DNA of 11,033 nt, taken from contig DYCT01000039.1 of the NCBI GenBank assembly GCA_019417975.1, forward strand, positions 1 to 11,033, read 5' to 3'. The notes under the pieces were generated by a model. That model made no database searches. It was not told where the DNA came from and was given only the letters and a program-made list of their open reading frames with translations. The stretch is from Bacteroides sp. (lineage in GTDB: Bacteria > Bacteroidota > Bacteroidia > Bacteroidales > Bacteroidaceae). Both the position numbers and the translations under genes were made by a program. Shown here piece by piece: positions 1-6,185 of the stretch; position 1 is the first letter of the stretch, and each line of letters begins with the position of its first letter.

Positions 1-6
1 GTAGAC

Positions 7-1437
7 ATGGATAATAAATTAGATATAAAAGCATTCCTTGATAAGGATGAGCAGAAAGACCAGCTGCGTCTGCTCACCGCCGGTTCGGTGGACGACGGTA
101 AATCGACCTTGATTGGTCGCCTGTTGTTCGACAGCAAGAAGTTGTACGAAGACCAGCTCGATGCCCTCGAACGCGACAGTAAGCGTGTGGGCAATGCCGG
201 CGATCACATCGACTACGCTTTGTTGCTCGACGGTTTGAAAGCCGAACGCGAGCAGGGTATCACCATCGATGTAGCTTACCGCTATTTCTCTACCAACAAC
301 CGTAAATTTATCATTGCCGATACTCCGGGACATGAGCAGTACACCCGCAACATGATTACCGGTGGCTCTACAGCCAATCTGGCCATCATTTTGGTCGATG
401 CTCGTACCGGTGTCATCACCCAGACCCGTCGTCACACCTATCTGGTGTCGTTGTTGGGCATTAAGCATGTGGTGTTGGCAGTCAATAAGATGGACTTGAT
501 CGATTTCTCCGAAGCTCGCTTCCAAGAGATTGTATCGGAATACATGCGTTTTGTAGAGCCATTGGGCATTCCCGATGTCAACTGTTTCCCATTGTCGGCT
601 CTCGAGGGTGACAATGTCGTAGAGAAGTCCGACCGCACCCCTTGGTATGACGGTCCGGCTTTGCTCGACTTCTTGGAAACCGTACATATCGGAAACGACC
701 ACAACTTCGACGACTTCCGCTATCCGGTACAGTATGTGCTCCGTCCCAACCTCGATTTCCGTGGCTTCTGTGCCAAGGTCGCTTCGGGAGTTGTGCATAA
801 GGGAGATACTGTGATGGCCCTTCCTTCGGGCAAGACCTCTCGTGTGAAGAGTATCGTCACCTACGAAGGCGAACTCGACTATGCTTTCCCGCCACAGAGC
901 GTGACCATTACGTTGGAAGACGAAATCGATGTGTCGCGTGGTGATATGTTGGTTCACCCCGACAATCTGCCTATCGTAGACCGTTGTTTCGAAACCATGC
1001 TTGTGTGGATGGACGAAGAGCCGATGGACCTCAATAAACATTTCTACATCAAGCAGACCACCAATCTTACCCGTGCTCATATCGACCAAATCCGTTACCG
1101 GGTTGATATCAACACCATGGAACATATCGACCAGGTCTCCGGTATGAAGCTTAACGAGATAGCCAATGTGGTCATCACTACTGCCAAACCTCTCTTCTTC
1201 GACCCATACAAGAAGAACAAGGCTTGTGGTTCGTTTATCCTCATCGACCCCATTACCAACAATACCAGTGCTGTGGGTATGATTATCGATCGTGTCGATT
1301 CGCGTGATATGGTGACCGAAGATATTCCCGAACTGAACTTGCCCAAACTGGGTATTGCCCCCGAACATTATGAAGCAGTGGAGCGTGCCTGCAAAGATTT
1401 GGAACGTCAGGGCGTGGCGGTGAAGATTGTATATTAA
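7..1437 (+). CDS. cysN: Sulfate adenylyltransferase subunit 1 (CysN), GTPase
   Basis: This is the GTP-hydrolysing subunit of ATP sulfurylase. With CysD it makes adenosine 5'-phosphosulfate from ATP and sulfate in the cytoplasm, the first step towards PAPS. The 476-residue protein has the translation-factor-type G domain in order: P-loop GSVDDGKS (26-33), the switch region around GITID (84-88), DTPGH (105-109) and NKMD (160-163). The second half, from about residue 230, fits the beta-barrel domains of EF-Tu-like proteins. The length matches stand-alone CysN, and there is no C-terminal APS-kinase (CysC) fusion. The start is the first in-frame ATG, six bases into the window, so cysD and probably cysC should lie just upstream, outside the view. 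A sulfotransferase gene follows after 29 bases, which suggests the activated sulfate is used for sulfo-transfer and not only for cysteine synthesis. Identification is secure; the role in sulfo-transfer is inferred from context. Confidence 0.96.
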   Translation: MDNKLDIKAFLDKDEQKDQLRLLTAGSVDDGKSTLIGRLLFDSKKLYEDQLDALERDSKRVGNAGDHIDYALLLDGLKAEREQGITIDVAYRYFSTNNRKFIIADTPGHEQYTRNMITGGSTANLAIILVDARTGVITQTRRHTYLVSLLGIKHVVLAVNKMDLIDFSEARFQEIVSEYMRFVEPLGIPDVNCFPLSALEGDNVVEKSDRTPWYDGPALLDFLETVHIGNDHNFDDFRYPVQYVLRPNLDFRGFCAKVASGVVHKGDTVMALPSGKTSRVKSIVTYEGELDYAFPPQSVTITLEDEIDVSRGDMLVHPDNLPIVDRCFETMLVWMDEEPMDLNKHFYIKQTTNLTRAHIDQIRYRVDINTMEHIDQVSGMKLNEIANVVITTAKPLFFDPYKKNKACGSFILIDPITNNTSAVGMIIDRVDSRDMVTEDIPELNLPKLGIAPEHYEAVERACKDLERQGVAVKIVY

Positions 1438-1466
1438 TCAAGAACTTAACAGAATGTTTTGAAAAC

Positions 1467-2573
1467 ATGGGATTATTAGAATTCAATAAATTACCTATTA
1501 ACACTCTGGTGGGAGCCGATTGGAAAACCTTTCACCAGATAACCGCAGGTCGCGACATCGACAAGGGCTATCGCCAGAAATATTACCTGACCAAAGGTGT
1601 ATGCCGTTTGCTCAGCCTGCTCAAGCCCTTGCAAGACCATCGTTACCAAAAACTTTTGGCAGATAAGCCGTTGGAGAACGACCCGGTATTTATCTTAGGA
1701 CACTGGCGCAGCGGAACTACCTTTGTGCACAATGTGCTTTCGTGCGACAAGCATTTTGGCTACAATACCACCTACCAGACTGTTTTTCCGCACCTCATGA
1801 TGTGGGGACAGCCCTTTTTCAAGAAAAACATGTCGTGGCTGATGCCCGACAAGCGTCCTACCGATAATATGGAGTTGGCTGTAGACCTGCCTCAGGAGGA
1901 AGAGTTCGCTTTGGCCAATATGATGCCCTATACCTATTATAACTTCTGGTTCTTGCCCAAGTATATGCAAGAGTATGCCGACAAGTACCTGTTGTTTCAA
2001 GACATCACTGCCGAAGAGCTGAAAGTGTTCGAAGAAGTATTCCTTAAGCTAATCAAGATTTCGCTGTGGAATACCGGAGGCACCCAGTTCCTGTCGAAAA
2101 ACCCGCCTCATACCGGACGTGTGAAAGAGTTGGTCAAGATGTTCCCCAATGCCAAGTTCATCTACTTGATGCGCAATCCGTATACCGTGTTCGAGAGCAC
2201 CCGTAGCTTTTTCACGAATACCATCCAACCGTTGAAGTTGGAGAATATCAGCAATGAGCAGCTCGAAGAAAACATCCTTTCTATCTATGCCAAGCTCTAT
2301 CAACGCTACGAGGCAGACAAGCAGTTCATCCCCGAAGGAAACCTCGTAGAGGTGAAGTTTGAAGATTTCGAAGCCGATGCCATGGCACAGACCGAGGACA
2401 TCTATCGTCGCTTGCAGATACCGGGTTACGACGAAGCGCGTCCAGCTATCGAAGCCTACTTGAACAAAAAGAAAGGCTATAAGAAGAACAAGTATAAATA
2501 TGACGACCGCACAGTGCAGTTGGTTGAAGCCAACTGGGACTTTGCGCTCAAAGATTGGAACTACGAACTTTAA
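1467..2573 (+). CDS. PAPS-dependent sulfotransferase family protein
   Basis: This 368-residue protein is predicted to move the sulfo group from PAPS to an alcohol or similar acceptor. Its PAPS-binding sites are visible: a 5'-phosphosulfate loop in ILGHWRSGTTF (76-86), and the 3'-phosphate site in FIYLMRNPYTVFEST (231-245) with the conserved Arg236 and Ser244. The segment SKNPPHTGR (210-218) and the acidic stretch VKFEDFEAD (296-304) are also typical of the Sulfotransfer_3-like (PF13469) bacterial family. There is no signal peptide or clear membrane span, so it should act in the cytoplasm. It follows cysN by 29 bases and precedes the PCMD gene by 17 bases, so the PAPS supply and user are probably co-transcribed. 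From memory, a sulfotransferase beside PAPS genes in Bacteroides thetaiotaomicron has been reported to sulfonate sterols; whether this is its orthologue needs alignment. The acceptor (sterol, lipid or glycan) cannot be read from sequence. Confidence 0.9.
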   Translation: MGLLEFNKLPINTLVGADWKTFHQITAGRDIDKGYRQKYYLTKGVCRLLSLLKPLQDHRYQKLLADKPLENDPVFILGHWRSGTTFVHNVLSCDKHFGYNTTYQTVFPHLMMWGQPFFKKNMSWLMPDKRPTDNMELAVDLPQEEEFALANMMPYTYYNFWFLPKYMQEYADKYLLFQDITAEELKVFEEVFLKLIKISLWNTGGTQFLSKNPPHTGRVKELVKMFPNAKFIYLMRNPYTVFESTRSFFTNTIQPLKLENISNEQLEENILSIYAKLYQRYEADKQFIPEGNLVEVKFEDFEADAMAQTEDIYRRLQIPGYDEARPAIEAYLNKKKGYKKNKYKYDDRTVQLVEANWDFALKDWNYEL

Positions 2574-2590
2574 CAAAGAAAACGAGAAAT

Positions 2591-3550
2591 ATGAGTAAGA
2601 ATCGCATGATGGTAAGTGCCCTGTTGTGTGCCGTTTTCGGTTTGTCTGGCTTTGCACAAGAGCAGGTCGAGCCGATACGCTATGGCAACATGGACAACTG
2701 GGTCACCCGCAAGATACACGAATCGGGTATCATTGGGGGCGCAGTGAAAGAAGTATATGCCATTGGTCCTACCAAGACCATCGAAGAAAACGCCGCTTAT
2801 GTCAATGAAGACGGGTCACCTTGGGGCAATTCCAATGTCTACGCCAAGGTGATGGGCATCCACAAAACCAATGTTTCTGTGTTTCCCGAGAAACGCGGCG
2901 ATGGTTACTGTGCCCGCCTGGAAACCCGCTACGAGAGTGTGAAGGTGTTCGGGCTTGTCGACATCGAGGTCATTGCAGCCGGCTCGATATTCATGGGCTA
3001 TGTACACGAACCCATCAGTGGCACCAAAAATCCGATGCGTATGTTGGAGATGGGACATCCCTTTACCCGGAAGCCAAAAGCGATTCGTTTCGACTATAAA
3101 GTCAAGATGTCGGGCGAGGCCGACCGTGTGATGTCCACCGGCTTCAGCAAGAAGCGCACCATCAAGGGGAAGGACTATCCGGCAGTCATCTGCTTGTTGC
3201 AAAAGCGTTGGGAGGATGAGAAAGGCAATATCTACGCAGTGCGTGTAGGAACCTTTGTGACTCGTTACGACAAGGATACCGACTGGGTGAACGGAGCCAC
3301 TTACCCCATCCATTACGGCAACATAACCCAGGAATCCGGCTATGTGGAAGAATGGATGAAGCTGCAAGACCAAGACCGCTATGCCACCAATAGCAAGGGC
3401 AAGCGTGTGGTAGTGAAAGAGATGGGGTGGGGTACAGCCCACGATGTGCCTACCCATATCGTATTGCAGTTCACCTCCAGCCACGGAGGAGCCTATATCG
3501 GTTCGCCGGGCAACACCCTGTGGGTCGACAATGTTTCTTTTGTTTATTGA
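2591..3550 (+). CDS. Exported PCMD-domain (putative carbohydrate metabolism) protein
   Basis: This is a predicted exported protein of 319 residues. I chose the ATG at 2591 because it gives a classic Sec signal peptide: MSKNR, a hydrophobic stretch (about 7-18) and a likely cleavage after GFA (20-22). The upstream in-frame ATG at 2555 overlaps the sulfotransferase gene and would bury that signal. No lipobox is visible, so it is probably periplasmic or secreted. The mature part looks like the PCMD family (PF13201, common in Bacteroidales): GSIFMGY (131-137), GHPFTRKP (155-162) followed by a RFDYKVK strand, and a C-terminal GSPGN..WVDNVSFVY ending that fits a beta-sandwich. The family's biochemical role is essentially unknown; its name is a guess at carbohydrate binding. 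It lies 17 bases after the sulfotransferase and 9 bases before ruvX, so it is likely part of the same operon and may handle or bind a sulfated product, but that is inference only. Confidence 0.82.
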   Translation: MSKNRMMVSALLCAVFGLSGFAQEQVEPIRYGNMDNWVTRKIHESGIIGGAVKEVYAIGPTKTIEENAAYVNEDGSPWGNSNVYAKVMGIHKTNVSVFPEKRGDGYCARLETRYESVKVFGLVDIEVIAAGSIFMGYVHEPISGTKNPMRMLEMGHPFTRKPKAIRFDYKVKMSGEADRVMSTGFSKKRTIKGKDYPAVICLLQKRWEDEKGNIYAVRVGTFVTRYDKDTDWVNGATYPIHYGNITQESGYVEEWMKLQDQDRYATNSKGKRVVVKEMGWGTAHDVPTHIVLQFTSSHGGAYIGSPGNTLWVDNVSFVY

Positions 3551-3559
3551 TAAAGTACC

Positions 3560-3973
3560 ATGAGTAGAATCCTTTCCCTCGATTATGGACGTAAGCGTAC
3601 CGGAGTGGCAGTGACCGACCCTTTGCAGCTCATCGCCAATGGGCTGACCACCGTACCTACCCATCAGTTGCTTACTTTTTTGCAGGACTACGTCGGTCGC
3701 GAAGATGTAGAACGCATCGTTATCGGCTTGCCCCGTCAGGCCGATGGCAGCGAGTCCGAGAGCATGACCTATATTCGCCCCTTTGTGGAAAAGCTGAAGA
3801 AAGCCATGCCCGCCATGCCGATAGAGTTTGTCGACGAGCGGTTCACCTCTGTGCTGGCCCACCGCGCCATGCTCGATGGCGGACTGAAGAAGAAAGACCG
3901 TCAGAACAAGGCCTTGGTCGATGAGATAAGCGCCACCATCATCTTGCAGAGCTATATGGAAAAGGGAAGATAA
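3560..3973 (+). CDS. ruvX: RuvX/YqgF family: pre-16S rRNA nuclease or Holliday junction resolvase-like protein
   Basis: This 137-residue protein has the RNase H-like fold of the YqgF/RuvX family, which acts in the cytoplasm in 5' maturation of 16S rRNA and was originally annotated as a putative Holliday junction resolvase. The diagnostic blocks are present in order: LDYGRKRTGVAVTDP (7-21), VIGLP, VDERFTS (91-97) and DEISATIILQSY (121-132). Asp8, Glu93 and Asp121 are the presumed metal-binding catalytic residues. Length is normal for the family. It begins 9 bases after the PCMD gene and is followed 34 bases later by def. From memory the yqgF-def pair is a conserved Bacteroidales arrangement. 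A housekeeping pair at the end of a sulfation operon means its expression may partly depend on read-through from upstream. Confidence 0.94.
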   Translation: MSRILSLDYGRKRTGVAVTDPLQLIANGLTTVPTHQLLTFLQDYVGREDVERIVIGLPRQADGSESESMTYIRPFVEKLKKAMPAMPIEFVDERFTSVLAHRAMLDGGLKKKDRQNKALVDEISATIILQSYMEKGR

Positions 3974-4007
3974 GAAAAAAGAATAGTAAACCAATAATCC
4001 AAACATC

Positions 4008-4565
4008 ATGATATTACCCGTTTATACATACGGTCAGCCTGTGCTTCGCAAGGTGGCCGCAGATATTACCCCCGATTATCCGGAGTTGAAACAGCTCATC
4101 GCCAATATGTTCGAGACAATGGACCATGCCGATGGCGTAGGACTGGCAGCCCCTCAAATCGGTCTGGACATCCGTGTCGTTGTAATTGACCTCGATGTGT
4201 TGTCAGAAGATTTTCCGGAGTACAAAGGATTCCGTCGCGCCTATATCAACGCCCATATCCTGGAAGTGGAGGGCGAAGAAGAAAAGATGGAAGAAGGCTG
4301 CCTCAGCCTGCCCGGCATCCACGAAACCGTGGTACGCAAGAATCGTATCCATGTGCAGTATATGGACGAAGAGTTTCAGGCACACGACGAATGGGTAGAA
4401 GGCTATCTGGCACGTGTGATGCAGCATGAGTTCGACCACTTGGAAGGCAAGATGTTCATCGATCACCTCAGCGCCTTGCGCAAACAGATGATTAAAGGAA
4501 AGCTCAACAACATGCTGAAAGGCAAAATCCATTGCGACTACCGCACCAAGTCGGTTCGCATCTGA
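4008..4565 (+). CDS. def: Peptide deformylase
   Basis: This metalloenzyme removes the formyl group from the N-terminal methionine of new proteins at the ribosome. All three diagnostic motifs are intact in the 185-residue protein: GVGLAAPQIG (43-52), EGCLSLPG (96-103) with metal ligand Cys98, and HEFDH (140-144) with ligands His140 and His144 and catalytic Glu141. The ATG at 4008 starts MILPVYTYGQPVLRK, the usual N-terminus for Bacteroidetes deformylases, after a 34-base AT-rich gap. It is the last gene of the run that starts with cysN: a terminator-like hairpin lies about 60 bases downstream. In other Bacteroidales I recall def being followed by a TPR-protein gene and thrS; here a polysaccharide-locus regulator follows instead. 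Confidence 0.96.
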   Translation: MILPVYTYGQPVLRKVAADITPDYPELKQLIANMFETMDHADGVGLAAPQIGLDIRVVVIDLDVLSEDFPEYKGFRRAYINAHILEVEGEEEKMEEGCLSLPGIHETVVRKNRIHVQYMDEEFQAHDEWVEGYLARVMQHEFDHLEGKMFIDHLSALRKQMIKGKLNNMLKGKIHCDYRTKSVRI

Positions 4566-4625
4566 TGCCCTTTACATCATTCCCTTTGCGCCATTCGGCA
4601 GTGTAGCCGTTGGCAGAAGATATTC

Positions 4626-4687
4626 AAAATGCTTGATGCATTAAGCAGGGACCTACAGTGCCGCTTTGCTTGCATCAAGCATTTTTT
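4626..4687 (+). terminator. Rho-independent terminator-like hairpin after def
   Basis: A perfect 15-bp inverted repeat, AAAATGCTTGATGCA (4626-4640) and TGCATCAAGCATTTT (4671-4685), encloses a 30-base loop and ends in six Ts (4682-4687). It lies 60 bases after the def stop and fits the end of the cysN-to-def transcript. A smaller competing hairpin, GCTTG-CAT-CAAGC (4668-4680), sits directly before the same T run and could serve as a compact terminator. The 30-base loop is larger than in textbook terminators. Function is inferred from structure and position. Confidence 0.7.
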
Positions 4688-4787
4688 GTGCTGTTTTCAC
4701 CCATTGGATAGAAATCATCTCAAACAAGCCGATGGTATTGGTGAAATATATTACACAAGCCGCTGTGTTAAATACCGATTCACATAG

Positions 4788-4817
4788 TTGTCCTTTCCGT
4801 GAAAATGTGTAAATTTG
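4788..4817 (+). promoter_or_regulatory. Bacteroides-type promoter (-33/-7) for the upxY-like gene
   Basis: The -7 element TAAATTTG (4810-4817) is an exact match to the Bacteroides consensus TAnnTTTG. A TTG (4788-4790, context AGTTG) lies 19 bases upstream, at the expected place for the -33 TTG/TTTG element. Transcription would start near 4822-4826, leaving a 5' leader of about 110 bases before the GTG at 4937. It is placed between the terminator and the first gene of the polysaccharide locus, as expected for the locus promoter. Confidence 0.7.
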
Positions 4818-4829
4818 CAACTATAAAGA

Positions 4830-4843
4830 CCTTCGTATGAAGG
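4830..4843 (+). promoter_or_regulatory. Small stem-loop in the upxY-like leader
   Basis: CCTTC (4830-4834), loop GTAT, GAAGG (4839-4843): a 5-bp stem right after the predicted transcription start. UpxY proteins act on the 5' untranslated leaders of their own operons, so a leader hairpin here is a candidate recruitment or pause element. A 5-bp stem is weak evidence by itself. Confidence 0.35.
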
Positions 4844-4865
4844 AAACTAATAAAACATGATGTAA

Positions 4866-4934
4866 ATGAATCTTTACCGATGTACGCTTGAAATCGGAGT
4901 CGACCGCTCTGTTTTCACATACATACGTAGATAA
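4866..4934 (+). CDS. Possible 22-residue leader peptide (upstream ORF)
   Basis: An ATG at 4866 opens a 22-codon frame (MNLYRCTLE...TYIRR) that ends in TAA at 4932-4934, two bases before the GTG at 4937 and eight before the ATG at 4943. It is in a different frame from the large gene. The spacing would allow translational coupling or attenuation-like control. There is no recognisable family and frames this short often occur by chance, so it is listed as a candidate only. Confidence 0.2.
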   Translation: MNLYRCTLEIGVDRSVFTYIRR

Positions 4935-4936
4935 AA

Positions 4937-6007
4937 GTGTCAATGCAACTGGATAGATCAGACGCTTTTTCTATCGCCCACGAGGGCAATCTTCATACTG
5001 TGCCGGCAGACGATGCTATAGGTACGGAAGTAGAAAAATGCCTTTCAGCGTCCTCCTCTTCGCCCTCAGTCACTACATGGAGTTATCTGTTTTTGCACCA
5101 CACCCGTGTGTCGCGCGTAGTAGAGTACGTCAGCCGGCGTTTCAATACCTTTGTTCATAAAACAATTTATTATACACGGCCGCATAAGCGTGTGGTCGAA
5201 GTAGAGAAAGAAACCGTGTCCGGCCTGCTGTTTATCCAGGGCGACCCCTTGGCGGTCAGTCGTTACCTGCACGAACGCTTCGAACACCTCTATCTGGCGC
5301 ACAACTGTGCCACCGGCCGTATTGCCGTAATCCCCGATAGTCAGATGCAGCCCTTTATGCGCTTGGCCGATATCGATTCCACCCGAATTCGCTTTATGCC
5401 CCATCGGATAGACCACTATGCCGACGGGCATCCCTTGGTACGTGTGGTAGGCGGAGTGCTGCATGGGCTCGAAGGCTATGTGGTACGCATAGCGCGCGAC
5501 CGTCGCTTGGTCATTTCGGTAGGCAACATGACAGCCGCCATCGGTCGTGTCAATAAGGAGACGTTCGAAGATGTGACCGATTATGTCCGTACCATGCAGT
5601 TCACCCGGAGCCTGCCCCCGGTCAGTGTCGACCCCGACGAACAAGCCATTCGTCAGACCCTGTTCCGTCCCGGTTGCGAGCTCGACCATTTGGCCTTGAT
5701 GCGTGTGGTGAGCGACTGGAAAAACCGTTTGGCAGAAGAAAGTTTGCAGACCTCACCGGAGCACCAAGTCCGTCAATGTTTGTATTTGCTTTCCGCTTTA
5801 GGCGAGATTTATACAACTCGTTCGGCCGATGTTGACAGCCGACTTTGTTTGACCGAAATGGCAGCAACCATTTCGCCACTTTTCGACCGTTTGCAAGCCT
5901 TGTTGCAGCATCCACTTTTAGCAGCCGATTTCCGTACCGATATCGAAGCCAATCTTCGTATTCTTCAGCTTCATTTTTCGTCTTTATTCGATATTGAAAA
6001 TCTGTAA
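4937..6007 (+). CDS. UpxY-like NusG-family transcription antiterminator with long N- and C-terminal extensions
   Basis: This 356-residue protein is a specialised NusG paralogue of the UpxY/RfaH type, predicted to ride on RNA polymerase and stop premature termination in the polysaccharide operon behind it. Residues about 46-140 resemble the NusG N-terminal domain, starting at TWSYLFLHHTRVSRVVEYV and including SGLLFIQGD (95-103). Residues about 164-196 hold a KOW-type segment, GVLHGLEGYVVRIARDRR (173-190). Ordinary UpxY proteins are about 170-180 residues. This one has a serine-rich N-terminal extension of about 45 residues and about 130 extra residues after the KOW part (230-356), apparently helical and of unknown function. 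The start is a GTG at 4937 with an ATG two codons later (4943); either may be used. It follows its own promoter and precedes rfbA by 178 bases with no clear terminator. No upxZ is seen next to it. Its GC content resembles the upstream genes more than the sugar genes. Confidence 0.8.
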   Translation: MSMQLDRSDAFSIAHEGNLHTVPADDAIGTEVEKCLSASSSSPSVTTWSYLFLHHTRVSRVVEYVSRRFNTFVHKTIYYTRPHKRVVEVEKETVSGLLFIQGDPLAVSRYLHERFEHLYLAHNCATGRIAVIPDSQMQPFMRLADIDSTRIRFMPHRIDHYADGHPLVRVVGGVLHGLEGYVVRIARDRRLVISVGNMTAAIGRVNKETFEDVTDYVRTMQFTRSLPPVSVDPDEQAIRQTLFRPGCELDHLALMRVVSDWKNRLAEESLQTSPEHQVRQCLYLLSALGEIYTTRSADVDSRLCLTEMAATISPLFDRLQALLQHPLLAADFRTDIEANLRILQLHFSSLFDIENL

Positions 6008-6185
6008 CTTATAAAGCCCTAAAAAGTGTCATAAGATACTTGGCTGTTTATCTTAAGATACTTTCTATGAGGTGTTAATGGAGGCCAAATAGAATGTGAA
6101 AAGGGGAGCGTTTTTTTATATAGATTTAAGAACAATTTAGGTAATCCATTTGAAACATAATCTTTAAGCATAAACATTAAAACAG
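6008..6185 (+). promoter_or_regulatory. AT-rich intergenic region with repeated TAAGATA dyads
   Basis: This is a 178-base gap between the antiterminator gene and rfbA. AAGATACTT occurs twice (6033-6041 and 6055-6063), and TATCTTAAGATA (6049-6060) is a 12-base perfect palindrome. TAAGATA (6032-6038) can also pair with TATCTTA (6049-6055), so two exclusive foldings exist. A T7 run at 6111-6117 follows GGGGAGCG, but I find no partner arm, so no terminator is called. TAGATTTA (6121-6128) resembles a -7 element without a good -33 partner. Read-through from the upstream promoter is therefore the simplest model. Confidence 0.4.

Larger units (their letters stand above)
4566..4936 (+). promoter_or_regulatory. 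371-base intergenic regulatory region between def and the upxY-like gene
   Basis: This gap has no large gene. In order it holds the terminator-like hairpin (4626-4687), a weak dyad ACACA-AGCCGC-TGTGT (4753-4768) upstream of the promoter, a Bacteroides-type promoter (4788-4817), a small leader hairpin (4830-4843) and a 22-codon upstream frame (4866-4934). A 10-base direct repeat CTGTTTTCAC occurs at 4691-4700 and 4909-4918, on either side of the promoter; at that length it may be chance. I saw no inverted repeats around the promoter long enough to suggest a phase-variable (invertible) promoter of the kind known from Bacteroides fragilis capsule loci. Confidence 0.6.

Noticed and set aside
1..6. 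TAG at 2-4 as the stop codon of an upstream cysD
   Set aside because: Six bases are too few to show a reading frame, so no upstream gene can be supported.
19..1368. A 449-codon open frame on the minus strand opposite cysN, and a similar 397-codon one at 2816-4009
   Set aside because: Both lie opposite well-identified genes. Their translations show no recognisable motif and are rich in His, Val and Gln, as expected from reading the complement of codon-biased genes.
2555..2590. Upstream ATG (2555) as the start of the PCMD protein
   Set aside because: It would overlap the sulfotransferase gene and add 12 charged residues ahead of a clear signal peptide; the ATG at 2591 gives a normal exported N-terminus.
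4691..4918. Possible invertible (phase-variable) capsule promoter: CTGTTTTCAC at both ends of the promoter region
   Set aside because: The 10-base repeats are direct, not inverted, and no inverted repeat of the length used by Bacteroides invertases flanks the promoter.
6064..6128. Terminator at the T7 run (6111-6117) or promoter at TAGATTTA before rfbA
   Set aside because: No complementary arm for GGGGAGCG is present upstream, and there is no TTG/TTTG at the right spacing for a -33 element.
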